64,000 nt of DNA from Nocardioides marmorisolisilvae (GCF_031656915.1 NZ_CP134227.1:3038001-3102000), one strand, 5' to 3'. Shown: positions 1-9,206, numbered from the stretch's first letter. Made by a program: numbers and translations. Notes: generated by a model from the sequence alone, not told the origin.

Positions 1-49
1 CGACCGGGTGCGCCGTCATGCCGTCCGGCGTGACGAAGCGGACCTCCAT
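1..49 (-). CDS. 5' end of an unidentified gene, cut by the window edge
   Basis: An ATG at base 49 on the minus strand opens a frame that stays open to the window edge. Only 16 residues are visible (MEVRFVTPDGMTAHPV). The gene starts 14 bases beyond the stop of upp, so it may be transcribed with upp. The short N-terminus resembles what I remember of actinobacterial CorA-like magnesium transporters, but 16 residues are too few to assign a function. Confidence 0.4.
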   Translation of the reverse strand, partial: MEVRFVTPDGMTAHPV

Positions 50-63
50 GGCCTCAGACTGGA

Positions 64-705
64 CTACTGGGCCAGCCCGTACAACCGGTCGCCGGCGTCG
101 CCGAGACCGGGGACGATGTAGCCGCGCTCGTTGAGCCGCTCGTCCATGGCCGCGACCACGATCGTCACCGGTACGTCGAGTCCCGTCAGCCCGGCCTCCA
201 CGTTCGCCACGCCCTCGGGTGCGGCCAGCAGGCAGATCGCGGTGATGTGGTCGGCGCCGCGGTCGGTGAGGAAGCGGATCGCCGCGGCCAGGGTGCCGCC
301 GGTGGCCAGCATCGGGTCGAGGACGTAGCACTGGCGTCCGGACAGGTCGGCCGGCAGTCGCTCGGCGTACGTCGAGGCCTCCAGCGTCTCCTCGTTGCGC
401 ACCATCCCGAGGAACCCGACCTCCGCGGTCGGCAGCAGCCGCATCATCCCCTCGAGCATGCCCAGGCCGGCCCGCAGGATCGGCACCACGAGAGGCCGGG
501 GGCGCGACAGGGTGATCCCCTCGGTCCGCGCGACCGGGGTCTCCACCGTGGTGGTCTCGGTGCGCACGTCGCGGGTGGCCTCGTAGGCCAGCAGCGTGAC
601 CAGCTCGTCGGTGAGCCGGCGGAACTCGGGCGACGCCGTGCCGCTGTCGCGCAGGGTGGTGAGCTTGTGGGCCACCAGCGGGTGGTCGACGGCATGAACG
701 CGCAT
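64..705 (-). CDS. upp: uracil phosphoribosyltransferase
   Basis: Makes UMP from uracil and PRPP in pyrimidine salvage, in the cytoplasm. The 213-residue length is normal for Upp. The type I phosphoribosyltransferase PRPP loop is visible as [12 protein letters not shown] (about residues 125-137), with [14 protein letters not shown] upstream and the uracil-binding C-terminal [17 protein letters not shown] near the end. It starts 71 bases from the divergent TadA-partner gene, so that short gap should carry both promoters. No frameshift or odd feature. The assignment is firm. Confidence 0.95.
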   Translation of the reverse strand: MRVHAVDHPLVAHKLTTLRDSGTASPEFRRLTDELVTLLAYEATRDVRTETTTVETPVARTEGITLSRPRPLVVPILRAGLGMLEGMMRLLPTAEVGFLGMVRNEETLEASTYAERLPADLSGRQCYVLDPMLATGGTLAAAIRFLTDRGADHITAICLLAAPEGVANVEAGLTGLDVPVTIVVAAMDERLNERGYIVPGLGDAGDRLYGLAQ

Positions 706-776
706 ACGCAGAACCGTAGGCCATCAGCTGCTCCCGGCCAGTGGTGCGGGCTGGCCGGGTCTGCCACCATCGATCC

Positions 777-1268
777 ATGCCCGAGATCACGGATGCGGAG
801 GCCGGCCAGGTCGACCTGGCGCTGGCGGCGTACCTCGAGGAGGGCGAGTGGTACGTCCAGGAGCTCGCCCCGGGTGCCGCGGACTCCGTGGAGACGATCG
901 CGCGCGAGCTGCGTCGCTATCCGGGGGAGACCGGTGCGCTGGCGCTGGTCTCGGTCGACGAGGACTTCCTGCTGGTGGTCCGCTCGACGGGCGGGCAGGT
1001 GCGGGTGCTGCTCTCGGATGCGAGCGCCGCGACCGACTGGCCGCTGGCTCGCAGCGCGGTGGACCATCTGGGCCTGCACGTCGAGGACGACGACGAGGAG
1101 GTGCCCGCCGGGGACCTGGCGATCGTCGCGGACATGGGCATGCCCGCGGCCGACCTCGGCGCGCTGTTGGACGACCTGGACCTCTACCCCGACGAGATCC
1201 TCAGCGAGCTGGCCGCCCGGTTGGGCTTCGGGGACCGCTTCGACGAGCTCGCAGGGTTGGCCGAATGA
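777..1268 (+). CDS. tRNA adenosine deaminase-associated protein
   Basis: This 163-residue acidic protein matches the actinobacterial family named only for sitting beside tadA. The core LALVSVDEDFLLVVR is the recognisable part. Biochemical role is unknown; a structural or accessory role with TadA is inferred from the constant pairing. The ATG at 777 is preferred over an in-frame GTG at 741 because family members begin shortly before the conserved EITDAEAGQVDLAL-type segment. No good ribosome site precedes it, so a leaderless start is possible. It overlaps tadA by four bases (ATGA), implying translational coupling. Confidence 0.8.
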   Translation: MPEITDAEAGQVDLALAAYLEEGEWYVQELAPGAADSVETIARELRRYPGETGALALVSVDEDFLLVVRSTGGQVRVLLSDASAATDWPLARSAVDHLGLHVEDDDEEVPAGDLAIVADMGMPAADLGALLDDLDLYPDEILSELAARLGFGDRFDELAGLAE

Positions 1269-1735
1269 CCGCTGGGACGACCGCCGGCCGGTGGGAGGAG
1301 CCGATGCGGCTCGCCCTGGCCGAGGCCGCGCGCGCCCTGCCCGCCGGGGACGTGCCGATCGGAGCGGTGGTGCTCGGCCCGTCCGGAGAGGTCGTCGGGA
1401 GCGGGCACAACATCCGCGAGCGGGACGGCGACCCGACCGGCCACGCGGAGCTGGTCGCGCTCCGGGAGGCGGCCGCGGCACGGGGGGAGTGGCGACTGGC
1501 CGGGTGCACCCTCGTCGTGACGCTCGAGCCCTGCACCATGTGTGCCGGCGCCACCGTGCTGTCGCGCGTCGACCGGCTGGTCTTCGGTGCCTACGACGAG
1601 AAGGCGGGCGCGGTCGGGAGCCTCTGGGACGTCGTCCGCGATCGCCGGCTCAACCACCGCCCGGAGGTGGTCGCCGGGGTGCTCGCAGACGAGTCGACCA
1701 CGCTGATCGAGGACTTCTTCGCCGGTCATCGGTAG
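1265..1735 (+). CDS. tadA: tRNA-specific adenosine deaminase TadA
   Basis: Converts adenosine 34 of tRNA-Arg(ACG) to inosine. The CDA-fold zinc signature is complete: GHAELVAL supplies the His ligand and the catalytic Glu, and LEPCTMCAGA supplies the two Cys ligands. The 156-residue length is typical. The start is fixed by the ATGA overlap with the upstream associated gene. The paralogous guanine/cytosine deaminases share the fold, but the PCTMC motif and the neighbouring tadA-associated gene favour TadA. Confidence 0.92.
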   Translation: MTAGTTAGRWEEPMRLALAEAARALPAGDVPIGAVVLGPSGEVVGSGHNIRERDGDPTGHAELVALREAAAARGEWRLAGCTLVVTLEPCTMCAGATVLSRVDRLVFGAYDEKAGAVGSLWDVVRDRRLNHRPEVVAGVLADESTTLIEDFFAGHR

Positions 1736-1757
1736 CCCCCGGTCTACGGTGAGTGCC

Positions 1758-2489
1758 ATGCGGGTCGCGCTGATGGTCACATGCGTCAACGACGCGATGT
1801 TCCCCGAGACCGGGAAGGCCGTAGTGACGCTGCTACGCCGTCTCGGCGTCGACGTGGAGTTCCCCGCCGGGCAGACCTGCTGCGGTCAGCCGATGGTGAA
1901 CACGGGCTATCTCGACGAGGCGGTTCCGGCGGTGCGCGCCTTCACCGCGGCGTTCGCCGAGTACGACGCGATCGTGGCGCCGTCCGGCTCCTGCGCGGGC
2001 TCGGCCCGGCACCAGCACGCCCTCGTCGCGCGGCGATCGGGCGACCGGACCCTGGAGGAGGCGGTGGCGGGCACGTCGCCGAAGGTCCACGAGCTGAGCG
2101 AGTTCCTCGTCGACGTGCTCGGCGCGACCGACGTGGGCGCCTACTTCCCGCACCGGGTGACCTACCACCCGACCTGCCATTCGCTGCGGATGCTCGGGGT
2201 CGGCGATCGCCCGCGGCGGCTGCTGGAGCAGGTCCGTGGCCTGGAGCTGGTGGACCTGACCAGTGCCGACGAGTGCTGCGGCTTCGGCGGTACCTTCGCG
2301 ATGAAGAACGCCGACACGTCGGTGGCGATGGGCTCGGACAAGGCCCGGCACGTCCGCGACACCGGGGCCGAGGTGCTGGTCGCCGGTGACAACTCCTGCC
2401 TGATGCACATCGGCGGGCTGCTCTCGCGACAGCGTTCGGGGGTGCGGGTCATGCATCTCGCCGAGGTCCTCGCGGGGACCGAGCGGTGA
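1758..2489 (+). CDS. lutA: L-lactate utilisation Fe-S oxidoreductase subunit LutA
   Basis: First subunit of the LutABC system, which oxidises L-lactate to pyruvate. Two CCG-type cysteine clusters are visible: QTCCGQPM near residue 40 with a preceding Cys in VTCVNDAMFPETG, and YHPTCHSLRMLG followed by DECCGFGGTFAMKN near residues 170-190. These bind iron-sulfur in the heterodisulfide-reductase-like fold. Length of about 243 residues is normal. An in-frame GTG at 1749 is an alternative start. Its stop overlaps the lutB start (GTGA), so lutABC is one operon. Confidence 0.92.
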   Translation: MRVALMVTCVNDAMFPETGKAVVTLLRRLGVDVEFPAGQTCCGQPMVNTGYLDEAVPAVRAFTAAFAEYDAIVAPSGSCAGSARHQHALVARRSGDRTLEEAVAGTSPKVHELSEFLVDVLGATDVGAYFPHRVTYHPTCHSLRMLGVGDRPRRLLEQVRGLELVDLTSADECCGFGGTFAMKNADTSVAMGSDKARHVRDTGAEVLVAGDNSCLMHIGGLLSRQRSGVRVMHLAEVLAGTER

Positions 2490-3964
2490 GCGCGACCTTC
2501 GTCGGGATGCCGGCCTTCCCCGACGCCGCCCGGGCCGCCCTGGCAGACACGCAGCTGCGCCACAACCTCGCCCACGCCACCCGCACGATCCGGGACAAGC
2601 GGGCCGGCGTCGTCGCCGAGGTGCCCGAGTGGGAGGAGCTGCGGTTGGCCGGCGCCGCCGTCAAGGACCGCGCGCTGCACGACCTGGAGGCCCAGCTGCT
2701 CCGCCTGGAGGAGACGCTGGTGGCCCACGGTGCGACCGTGCACTGGGCCCGGGACGCCGCGGAGGCGAACGCGGTGGTCGTCGACGTCGCCCGCGCCCAC
2801 GGCGTGGACGAGGTCGTAAAGGTCAAGTCGATGGCCACCCAGGAGATCGGCCTCAACGAGGCCCTCGCCGAGGCCGGGGTGGCCGCCTGGGAGACCGATC
2901 TCGCCGAGCTGATCGTGCAGCTCGGCGACGACCTGCCCAGCCACATCCTGGTGCCCGCGATCCACCGCAACCGGGCAGAGATCCGCGAGATCTTCCTGCG
3001 CCGGATGGCGCAGGTCGGGCGACCTGCGCCGACCGACCTCACCGATGAGCCGGCGGTGCTGGCCGAGGCGGCCCGCGAGCACCTTCGGGAGAAGTTCCTG
3101 CGGGCCACGATGGCCGTCTCCGGCGCCAACTTCGCCGTCGCGGAGACGGGCACCCTGGTGGTGCTCGAGTCGGAGGGCAACGGTCGGATGTGCCTGACCC
3201 TGCCCGAGGTGCTGGTCAGCGTCGTCGGGATCGAGAAGGTGGTGCCCACCTGGGCCGAGCTCGACCCGTTGCTGCGGCTGCTGCCGCGCTCGTCGACCGG
3301 CGAGCGGATGAACCCCTACACCTCGACCTGGTCCGGGGTCTCCTCCGGCGACGGTCCTCAGGAGGTGCACGTCGTGCTCCTCGACAACGGGCGCACCCGC
3401 GCGCTGGCCGATGCGGTCGGCCGCCAGGCGCTCCGCTGCATCCGCTGCTCGGCCTGTCTGAACGTGTGCCCGGTCTACGAACGCGTCGGCGGCCACGCCT
3501 ACGGGTCGGTGTACCCGGGGCCGATCGGCGCCATCCTGAACCCGTTGCTGCGCGGCACCGGAGACCCACAGACCGACTCGCTGCCGTTCGCCTCATCGCT
3601 GTGCGGCGCCTGCTTCGAGGCCTGCCCTGTCCGGATCGACATCCCCGAGGTGCTGGTGCACCTGCGGTCGCGGGTCGTCGACGGCCACCGGGGCGATCGG
3701 GTGCCCAAGCCGGAGGCGCTGGCGATGCGCGCGGCGTCGTACGTCTTCGGCGACCATCGTCGGCTCGCCGCGGTGGAGCGTACGTCGGGCCTGGCGGGCC
3801 GAGTCCTGCGCAAGCTGGGTCGAAAGACGCTGCCCGGCGGCCGTCCGGCCGTAGAGCATCTGCCCGGCCCCGCCGCAGCCTGGACCGGTGCCCGCGACCT
3901 GGCCACTCCGCCGGAAGAGTCGTTCCGGACCTGGTGGGACCGCACCGACGGGGGCCGGCGATGA
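2486..3964 (+). CDS. lutB: L-lactate utilisation iron-sulfur protein LutB
   Basis: Second subunit of the lactate oxidation complex. The 492-residue protein has an N-terminal LUD domain and two 4Fe-4S motifs in the C-terminal third, CIRCSACLNVCPVY and CGACFEACPVRIDIPE. The first domain contains GANFAVAETGTLVVLES, typical of LutB/LUD. It begins at a GTG overlapping the lutA stop and ends overlapping the lutC ATG. All expected cluster ligands are present. Confidence 0.93.
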   Translation: MSATFVGMPAFPDAARAALADTQLRHNLAHATRTIRDKRAGVVAEVPEWEELRLAGAAVKDRALHDLEAQLLRLEETLVAHGATVHWARDAAEANAVVVDVARAHGVDEVVKVKSMATQEIGLNEALAEAGVAAWETDLAELIVQLGDDLPSHILVPAIHRNRAEIREIFLRRMAQVGRPAPTDLTDEPAVLAEAAREHLREKFLRATMAVSGANFAVAETGTLVVLESEGNGRMCLTLPEVLVSVVGIEKVVPTWAELDPLLRLLPRSSTGERMNPYTSTWSGVSSGDGPQEVHVVLLDNGRTRALADAVGRQALRCIRCSACLNVCPVYERVGGHAYGSVYPGPIGAILNPLLRGTGDPQTDSLPFASSLCGACFEACPVRIDIPEVLVHLRSRVVDGHRGDRVPKPEALAMRAASYVFGDHRRLAAVERTSGLAGRVLRKLGRKTLPGGRPAVEHLPGPAAAWTGARDLATPPEESFRTWWDRTDGGRR

Positions 3965-4560
3965 GCGCGCGTGAGGAGATCCTGTCCCGGGTGCGCGCCG
4001 CGCTCGACGGCGTGCCGGCCGACCCGACCCCCGTCGTCGCGCCGCGAGGCCGGCCGCCCGAGGACGTGGTGGCGCTCTTCGCCGAGCGCGTGGCCGACTA
4101 CCGCGCCGAGGTCATCCGGTGCACACCGGCCGACCTGGCGACGACCGTGCGCGCAGCCTTGCCCGACGGGACCGTGGTGGTGCCCGGCGGCCTGTCATTG
4201 GAGCTGCCGGGCGCCGTGGTCGACGGGGCGGCGGGCAGCTGGCTCTCGGCCGCCCGGCTCGACGACGTCGCGGCGGTCGTCACCGATGCCAGGGTCGGGA
4301 TCGCCGAGACGGGGACGATCGTGCTCGACCACGGGCCGGGACAGGGTCGGCGGGTGATCTCGCTGATACCGGACGTGCACGTCTGCATCGTGCGGGCCGA
4401 GCAGGTGGTGCCGGACGTGCCCGACGCGATCGCACTGCTGGACCCCTCCCGTCCGCTCACCTGGATCAGTGGGCCGAGCGCCACCAGCGACATCGAGCTG
4501 GACCGGGTGGAGGGCGTGCACGGTCCACGGACGCTGCGCGTCGTACTCGTGGGGGCCTGA
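3961..4560 (+). CDS. lutC: L-lactate utilisation protein LutC (LUD domain)
   Basis: Third subunit of LutABC, a 199-residue stand-alone LUD-domain protein. It shares with LutB the segment IAETGTIVLDHGPGQGRR, and ends in TWISGPSATSDIELDRVEGV, a hallmark of the family. The start ATG overlaps the lutB stop by four bases. It closes the operon; tRNA-Ser begins 46 bases later. No regulator of the LldR type lies next to it, so how the operon responds to lactate is not shown here. Confidence 0.92.
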   Translation: MSAREEILSRVRAALDGVPADPTPVVAPRGRPPEDVVALFAERVADYRAEVIRCTPADLATTVRAALPDGTVVVPGGLSLELPGAVVDGAAGSWLSAARLDDVAAVVTDARVGIAETGTIVLDHGPGQGRRVISLIPDVHVCIVRAEQVVPDVPDAIALLDPSRPLTWISGPSATSDIELDRVEGVHGPRTLRVVLVGA

Positions 4561-4606
4561 GGCGGCGATTTCGGCCGACCGGACCCGCTCCGGTAGCCTT
4601 CTGCGC

Positions 4607-4696
4607 GGTGGCGTGTCCGAGCGGCCTAAGGAGCACGCCTCGAAAGCGTGTGTGGGTGCAAGCCCACCGTGGGTTCAAATCCCACCGCCACCGCCA
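4607..4696 (+). tRNA. tRNA-Ser (anticodon CGA, reads UCG), CCA encoded
   Basis: The acceptor stem GGTGGCG pairs with CGCCACC (4686-4692), followed by discriminator G and encoded CCA at 4694-4696. The anticodon stem CACGC/GCGTG encloses loop CTCGAAA, with CGA at 4641-4643. A long variable arm (GTGGGTGC..GCCCAC) marks it as a class II tRNA, as expected for serine. The T-arm holds the usual GGTTCAAATCC. Confidence 0.96.
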
Positions 4697-4732
4697 TGTG
4701 GGGCGTTGACCCTTTCGGGTCATCGCCCCACA
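4697..4732 (+). terminator. strong hairpin directly after tRNA-Ser
   Basis: TGTGGGGCG (4697-4705) pairs perfectly with CGCCCCACA (4724-4732), and TGACCC (4707-4712) with GGGTCA (4717-4722) around a TTTC loop; the only mismatch is one T/T. There is no U-tract, as is common in actinobacterial terminators. It begins at the base after the CCA end and probably terminates or helps process the tRNA transcript. Confidence 0.8.
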
Positions 4733-4806
4733 TCTCGTGGTGCATCGCCGCTGCGTTCTCAGGCTCCCGCAACGTTGCGGAGCCGGTGGCGAAGTACCGT
4801 GCGGGA

Positions 4807-6027
4807 GTGACCTCGCCCCGTCGGCCCTGGCTGACCCGCAACCTCAAGATCGTCTCGGGTGTCTCGTTGTTGCAGGACGCGGCGAGCGAGTTGCTCTATC
4901 CACTGCTGCCGATCCTGCTGACCAGTGTGCTCGGCGCACCGGCGGCCGTCGTCGGCATCGTCGAGGGGGTCGCCGAGGGCGTCGCGGCGGTGACCAAGAT
5001 CGTCGCCGGGAGGCTGGCGGACCGGTTCCCGAAGGTGCCCATCGTGGCCAGCGGCTACGGGCTGGCGGCCGTCGGCAAGGTGCTCGTGGCGGCGGCCGGG
5101 ATCTGGCCGGTCGTGCTCGTCGGTCGCTGCGTGGACCGGCTCGGCAAGGGGATCCGGGGTGCACCGCGGGACGCGTTGCTCGTCGACGGCATCCCGGTCG
5201 ACGCCCGCGGGCGGGCGTTCGGGTTCCATCGCGCCGCGGACACCGCGGGCGCCGTGATCGGCCCGCTGATCGCGCTCGGCAGCTACGAACTGCTGCACCA
5301 CCACCTGCGCCCGCTGCTCTGGGTCGCGGTGGTGCCGGCGGTCTGCTCGGTGCTGCTGGTCTTCCTGCTGCACGAGCCCAGCCGACCGGCGGCCCCCCGG
5401 CCGACCGCGCCGAGGATCGACGTGAAGCAGGCCGAGCGGCTGCCGGCGCCGTACTGGAGGGTGGTTGTGGTCATCGCGCTCTTCGGCCTGGTGAACTTCC
5501 CCGACGCGCTGGTGCTTCTGCGGCTGCACGAGATCGGCTTCTCGGTCGTCGGCGTGATCCTCGCCTACGTGCTCTACAACGTGGTCTACAGCGCGTTGAG
5601 CTACCCCGCGGGCGTCGTGGCGGACCGGCTCAGTCCGCAGACGGTCGTCGGCGTGGGCCTGGTCGTCTTCGCCGTCGTGTACGCCGGCCTCGGGGCCAGC
5701 CGGAACCACCTCGCGGCCTGGCTGCTGCTGGCCGGGTACGGCGCCTACACGGGCCTGACCGACGGTGCCGGCAAGGCATGGGTCTCCTCGCTGCTGCCCC
5801 GGCACGCCCAGGGCACCGGGCAGGGGCTGTTCCAGGGGATCTCCGGTGCTGCGGTGCTGGTAGCCGGCGTCTGGGCCGGCTTGGCCTGGGGGGCGGACGG
5901 CCGGATCCCGCTGCTGGTCTCGGGGTGCATCGCCGCTGTGGTGGCGGTCGCGCTGCTCGCCCTGCCGCGCCGACTCTTCTCCGTGCCGGCCGTGGACGCC
6001 GCCGCGGTGCCGGCCGCCGGTTCGTAG
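4807..6027 (+). CDS. major facilitator superfamily transporter
   Basis: A 406-residue membrane protein with about 12 hydrophobic segments. The loop-2/3 MFS signature is visible as GRLADRFPK and the region VGRCVDRLGKGIRGAPRDALLVDG resembles the MFS subfamily once annotated as drug or hexose transporters. The substrate cannot be read from sequence. The GTG at 4807 is chosen because it directly precedes the soluble N-terminus TSPRRPWLTRNL; the frame is open further upstream through the tRNA hairpin and that extension is not credible. It is followed by the MoxR/VWA pair after 10 bases. Confidence 0.85.
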   Translation: MTSPRRPWLTRNLKIVSGVSLLQDAASELLYPLLPILLTSVLGAPAAVVGIVEGVAEGVAAVTKIVAGRLADRFPKVPIVASGYGLAAVGKVLVAAAGIWPVVLVGRCVDRLGKGIRGAPRDALLVDGIPVDARGRAFGFHRAADTAGAVIGPLIALGSYELLHHHLRPLLWVAVVPAVCSVLLVFLLHEPSRPAAPRPTAPRIDVKQAERLPAPYWRVVVVIALFGLVNFPDALVLLRLHEIGFSVVGVILAYVLYNVVYSALSYPAGVVADRLSPQTVVGVGLVVFAVVYAGLGASRNHLAAWLLLAGYGAYTGLTDGAGKAWVSSLLPRHAQGTGQGLFQGISGAAVLVAGVWAGLAWGADGRIPLLVSGCIAAVVAVALLALPRRLFSVPAVDAAAVPAAGS

Positions 6028-6037
6028 ACTCCGGCCC

Positions 6038-6964
6038 ATGACCTGGTTCAGCTCCCCTGCGGAGGCCGCTGAGCGGCTCGCCGCCGTCGGCTACCTGCCC
6101 GACCTGGCGACCGGCACGACGACCTACCTCGCGGGCGTGCTGGAGAAGCCGCTGCTCGTCGAGGGGCCGGCCGGGGTCGGCAAGACCGAGCTCGCCAAGG
6201 CGATCTCGCTGGCGACCGGCGCCGAGCTGGTGCGGCTGCAGTGTTACGAGGGCCTCGACGAGGCACGTGCCCTCTACGAGTGGAACTACAAGAAGCAGCT
6301 GCTCTACATCCAGGCCGGGGCGGCCAGCGTGGGTGAGGCGGCACCCCAGGAGGATCGCGGCACCAGCATCTTCAGCGAGGAGTTCCTGCTCACCAGACCG
6401 CTGCTGACCGCGATCCGCCGCGAGGAGCCGACGGTGCTGCTGATCGATGAGGTCGACAAGACCGACGTCGAGGTGGAGGGCCTGCTGCTGGAGGTGCTCA
6501 GCGACTTCCAGGTCACCATCCCGGAGCTGGGCACGGTCACAGCCTTGCGTCGGCCGCTCGTCGTCCTCACCTCCAACGCGACCCGGGAGCTGTCGGAGGC
6601 GGTCAAGCGGCGCTGCCTCTACCTGCACATCGACTACCCCGACGCCGGGCGGGAGAAGCAGATCGTGCTCGAGCAGGTCGCCGGCGTGGAGGACGGCCTC
6701 GCCGGTCAGATCGTGGAGACCGTGCACAGGCTGCGCGGGCTGGAGTTGAAGAAGCAGCCGTCCATCGCCGAAACGATCGACTGGGCGCGCACCCTGGTCG
6801 CGCTCGGCATCGGCACCCTCGACGCCGGGGTGATCGATCGGACGCTGGGGGTGCTGCTCAAGCACGTCAGCGACCATCACAAGGCGATCCGCGAGCTGCG
6901 TCTCGACAAGCTCGACGACCGGACCAAGCTCGACGACCGGACCGGGCTCGGCCCGACGCGATGA
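6038..6964 (+). CDS. MoxR-family AAA+ ATPase
   Basis: An AAA+ ATPase of 308 residues. Walker A is GPAGVGKTELAK (about residue 45), Walker B is VLLIDEVD (about residue 145), and sensor 1 is VLTSNATREL. MoxR ATPases act as chaperones or metal-insertion factors and are nearly always paired with a VWA protein. Here the VWA gene overlaps the stop by four bases (ATGA). The C-terminus carries a small tandem duplication, LDDRTKLDDRTG, mirrored in the DNA. The client enzyme is not evident; no carbon-monoxide dehydrogenase or methanol dehydrogenase genes are adjacent. Confidence 0.88.
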   Translation: MTWFSSPAEAAERLAAVGYLPDLATGTTTYLAGVLEKPLLVEGPAGVGKTELAKAISLATGAELVRLQCYEGLDEARALYEWNYKKQLLYIQAGAASVGEAAPQEDRGTSIFSEEFLLTRPLLTAIRREEPTVLLIDEVDKTDVEVEGLLLEVLSDFQVTIPELGTVTALRRPLVVLTSNATRELSEAVKRRCLYLHIDYPDAGREKQIVLEQVAGVEDGLAGQIVETVHRLRGLELKKQPSIAETIDWARTLVALGIGTLDAGVIDRTLGVLLKHVSDHHKAIRELRLDKLDDRTKLDDRTGLGPTR

Positions 6965-8319
6965 CCCTGCTCGACCGGCACCTCGAGTTCGTGGCGGCGC
7001 TGCGCGAGGCCGGGCTGCCGGTCTCGCTGGCCGAAGGGCTCGACGGCGTCCGCGCCGTCACCGCACTCGACCTCGCGGACCGTGAGGCGCTGCGCGCCGG
7101 GTACGCCGCCACCCTGGTCAAGCGACAGGTCCACCGCTCCCAGTTCGACCGGATCTTCGACCTCTTCTTCCCTGCGGTGGTGGGGACGCCCACCCGGGCG
7201 CGCGAGGAGACGGACGGCGACGACGCGCTCGACGGACCGGAGGAGCTGGCCGGGTTCCGCGAGCAACTGGCCGAGGCCCTGGCCAGTAGCGCCGAGGAGT
7301 CGTTGACGATGCTGGCCCGAGAAGGGGTGCAGCGGTTCGGCCTGATCCGCGGTCGCGGGCCGGGCGAGCAGCGCTGGTCGTCGTACAACGTGATGAACAG
7401 GGTGGCCCCCGGCGAACTGGTTGAGCGGCTGTTGCGTGGGCTGCACGCCGCCGACGACCCGTCGCGGAGGCGGGAGATCCAGCGTCGCTCCGACCGGTTC
7501 GGCCAGCTGGTCGAGGCGGAGGTGAGCCGACGCGCGGCCGAGGTGCGCGGGGCCGACTACGTCGCGCGCAACACGGTGCGCAGGAGCATCGACCGCATCG
7601 ACTTCACCGCCGCCCGCAGGTCCGACCTGGAGGAGATGCGCCGCGAGATCTACCCGTTGGCCCGTCGGCTGGCGACCCGGATGAGCAAGCAGAAGCACGA
7701 CCGTCGCGGCACTCGCCTGGACTTCCGCCGGACCGTGCGGGCGAGCATGCAGTCCGGTGGGGTTCCGCTCGAGACCCGCCACCTCCCGCGCCGCCCGGGC
7801 CGCACCGACCTGGTGGTGCTCTGCGACGTGTCCGGCTCGGTCGCGAACTTCGCCGGCTTCACGCTGATGCTCGTCTTCGCACTCCGCGAGCAGTTCCACC
7901 GGGTCCGGGCGTTCACCTTCGTCGACGAGATCCACGAGGTCACCGACCGGTTCACCGTCGGGGCCGATCCCGCCGACACGCTCGCCGAGCTCGCGGCCAG
8001 CGCCGAACACGCCACCTTGTGGGGACGGACGGCGTATGGCCGCGCGTTCAGCCGCTTCCACGAGCTGTACGGCGATGCGCTGACCCCGCGCACCAACCTG
8101 CTCGTGCTCGGCGACGCCCGCAGCAACTACTCCGACCTGGCACTGCCGGTGCTGCGCCAGATGGCGTACGACGCCCGGCACAGCTGGTGGCTGAACCCGG
8201 AGCACCGCCGGCACTGGGACACCGGCGACTCGGCCGCCCGCGAGTACGCCGCGATCGTGCCGATGGTCGAGTGCCGCAACCTCACCCAGCTCGGAGAGTT
8301 CATCCACGCCCTGGCGTGA
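6961..8319 (+). CDS. VWA domain-containing protein, CoxE-like
   Basis: Partner of the upstream MoxR ATPase. The 452-residue protein has the CoxE/DUF58-type layout: a charged helical N-terminal half and a C-terminal von Willebrand A domain with an intact MIDAS motif DVSGSVANF (DxSxS). The later YGRAFSRF and LLVLGDARSNY segments supply the conserved Thr/Asp region. It probably binds a divalent metal and bridges the ATPase to a substrate complex. It overlaps the convergent patatin gene by 20 bases at the 3' end. Confidence 0.86.
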   Translation: MTLLDRHLEFVAALREAGLPVSLAEGLDGVRAVTALDLADREALRAGYAATLVKRQVHRSQFDRIFDLFFPAVVGTPTRAREETDGDDALDGPEELAGFREQLAEALASSAEESLTMLAREGVQRFGLIRGRGPGEQRWSSYNVMNRVAPGELVERLLRGLHAADDPSRRREIQRRSDRFGQLVEAEVSRRAAEVRGADYVARNTVRRSIDRIDFTAARRSDLEEMRREIYPLARRLATRMSKQKHDRRGTRLDFRRTVRASMQSGGVPLETRHLPRRPGRTDLVVLCDVSGSVANFAGFTLMLVFALREQFHRVRAFTFVDEIHEVTDRFTVGADPADTLAELAASAEHATLWGRTAYGRAFSRFHELYGDALTPRTNLLVLGDARSNYSDLALPVLRQMAYDARHSWWLNPEHRRHWDTGDSAAREYAAIVPMVECRNLTQLGEFIHALA

Positions 8320-9190
8320 CCCTGTGCTCGGCATCAGTCAGATGCCGGTGCAGGGCGAGGTCGTGCGCCGGGTGTTCGCGTCGGCCCCCGGCGGTGGCGA
8401 GCCGGGCGCTGCTCTCCTGGTAGGAGCGCCTGATCAGCTCACCGGCGCGGCTGAAGTCGAGCGGCGGCACGTCCAGTGGGCACGGTGGTGGCAGGACCAC
8501 GAGGTCGACGCGGTCGGCGTACAGCGCGATGTCGGCGACCAGACGCTGCTGGGTCAGCAGGTTGAGCGCATGGGTGACCGCGGAGATCGGGGAGCGGGGG
8601 GCAGCCCGCAGTGCGCACGCGTAGCCGGCAGGAAGCACGTAGACCCGGTCGGCGCCCGCGTCCACCGCCGCCGAGACGGCGGTGTTGTCGGCGAGGCCGC
8701 CGTCGACGAGGGTCCGGCCCTCGCGCTCGACCGGGGTGAAGACGCCCGGGATGGCGCAGCTGGCCAGGATCGCGCTCGTCGCGTCGCCGGTGCGGAGCAC
8801 CACCTCGCCGCCGGACAGGAAGTCGCTGGCGACCACGGCGAGCGGGATCGGCGCGTCGGTGAGGTCGTCGATGCCCAGGTTGGCGCGCAGCAGGGACCGC
8901 AGGCCGCGGTCCGAGCACAGCGCGCTGCCGTTGCCGGTGAGCGCGAGCAGGGCCCGGCGCGGGTCGAGCGGGAAGAGGGTGCGTGCGCGGAGACCGGACC
9001 AGAGATCCGCAAGCCGGTCCACGGCCGCACGGTCGCTGCCGTGCGTCGCGACGAAGGCCGCGTTCAGCGCCCCGGCGGAGGTGCCGACGAGCAGGTCCGG
9101 GGTGACCTGTCGATCGGCCAGGGCCTGCAGCATGCCGACCTGAAGGGCGCCGAGGCTGCATCCGCCCGAGAACACGAAGGCGGTGGTCAT
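8300..9190 (-). CDS. patatin-like phospholipase family protein
   Basis: Putative lipid acyl hydrolase of 296 residues. The patatin catalytic pair is present: the nucleophile serine in GTSAG (Ser38) and the aspartate in VDGGLADN, with the oxyanion-hole glycines in FSGGCSLGALQ at the N-terminus. No signal peptide is seen, so it is likely cytoplasmic. It ends inside the convergent VWA gene (20-base overlap) and lies 16 bases downstream of the DoxX-like gene on the same strand, so the two may be co-transcribed. The lipid substrate is unknown. Confidence 0.88.
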   Translation of the reverse strand: MTTAFVFSGGCSLGALQVGMLQALADRQVTPDLLVGTSAGALNAAFVATHGSDRAAVDRLADLWSGLRARTLFPLDPRRALLALTGNGSALCSDRGLRSLLRANLGIDDLTDAPIPLAVVASDFLSGGEVVLRTGDATSAILASCAIPGVFTPVEREGRTLVDGGLADNTAVSAAVDAGADRVYVLPAGYACALRAAPRSPISAVTHALNLLTQQRLVADIALYADRVDLVVLPPPCPLDVPPLDFSRAGELIRRSYQESSARLATAGGRREHPAHDLALHRHLTDAEHRVTPGRG

Positions 9191-9206
9191 CCTCGGCGCC
9201 GGTCTC

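Noticed and set aside
2162-3496. Long minus-strand frame (444 codons) opposite lutA/lutB
   Set aside because: It is antisense to genes with clear iron-sulfur motifs and shows no domain; such shadows are normal at about 70% GC.
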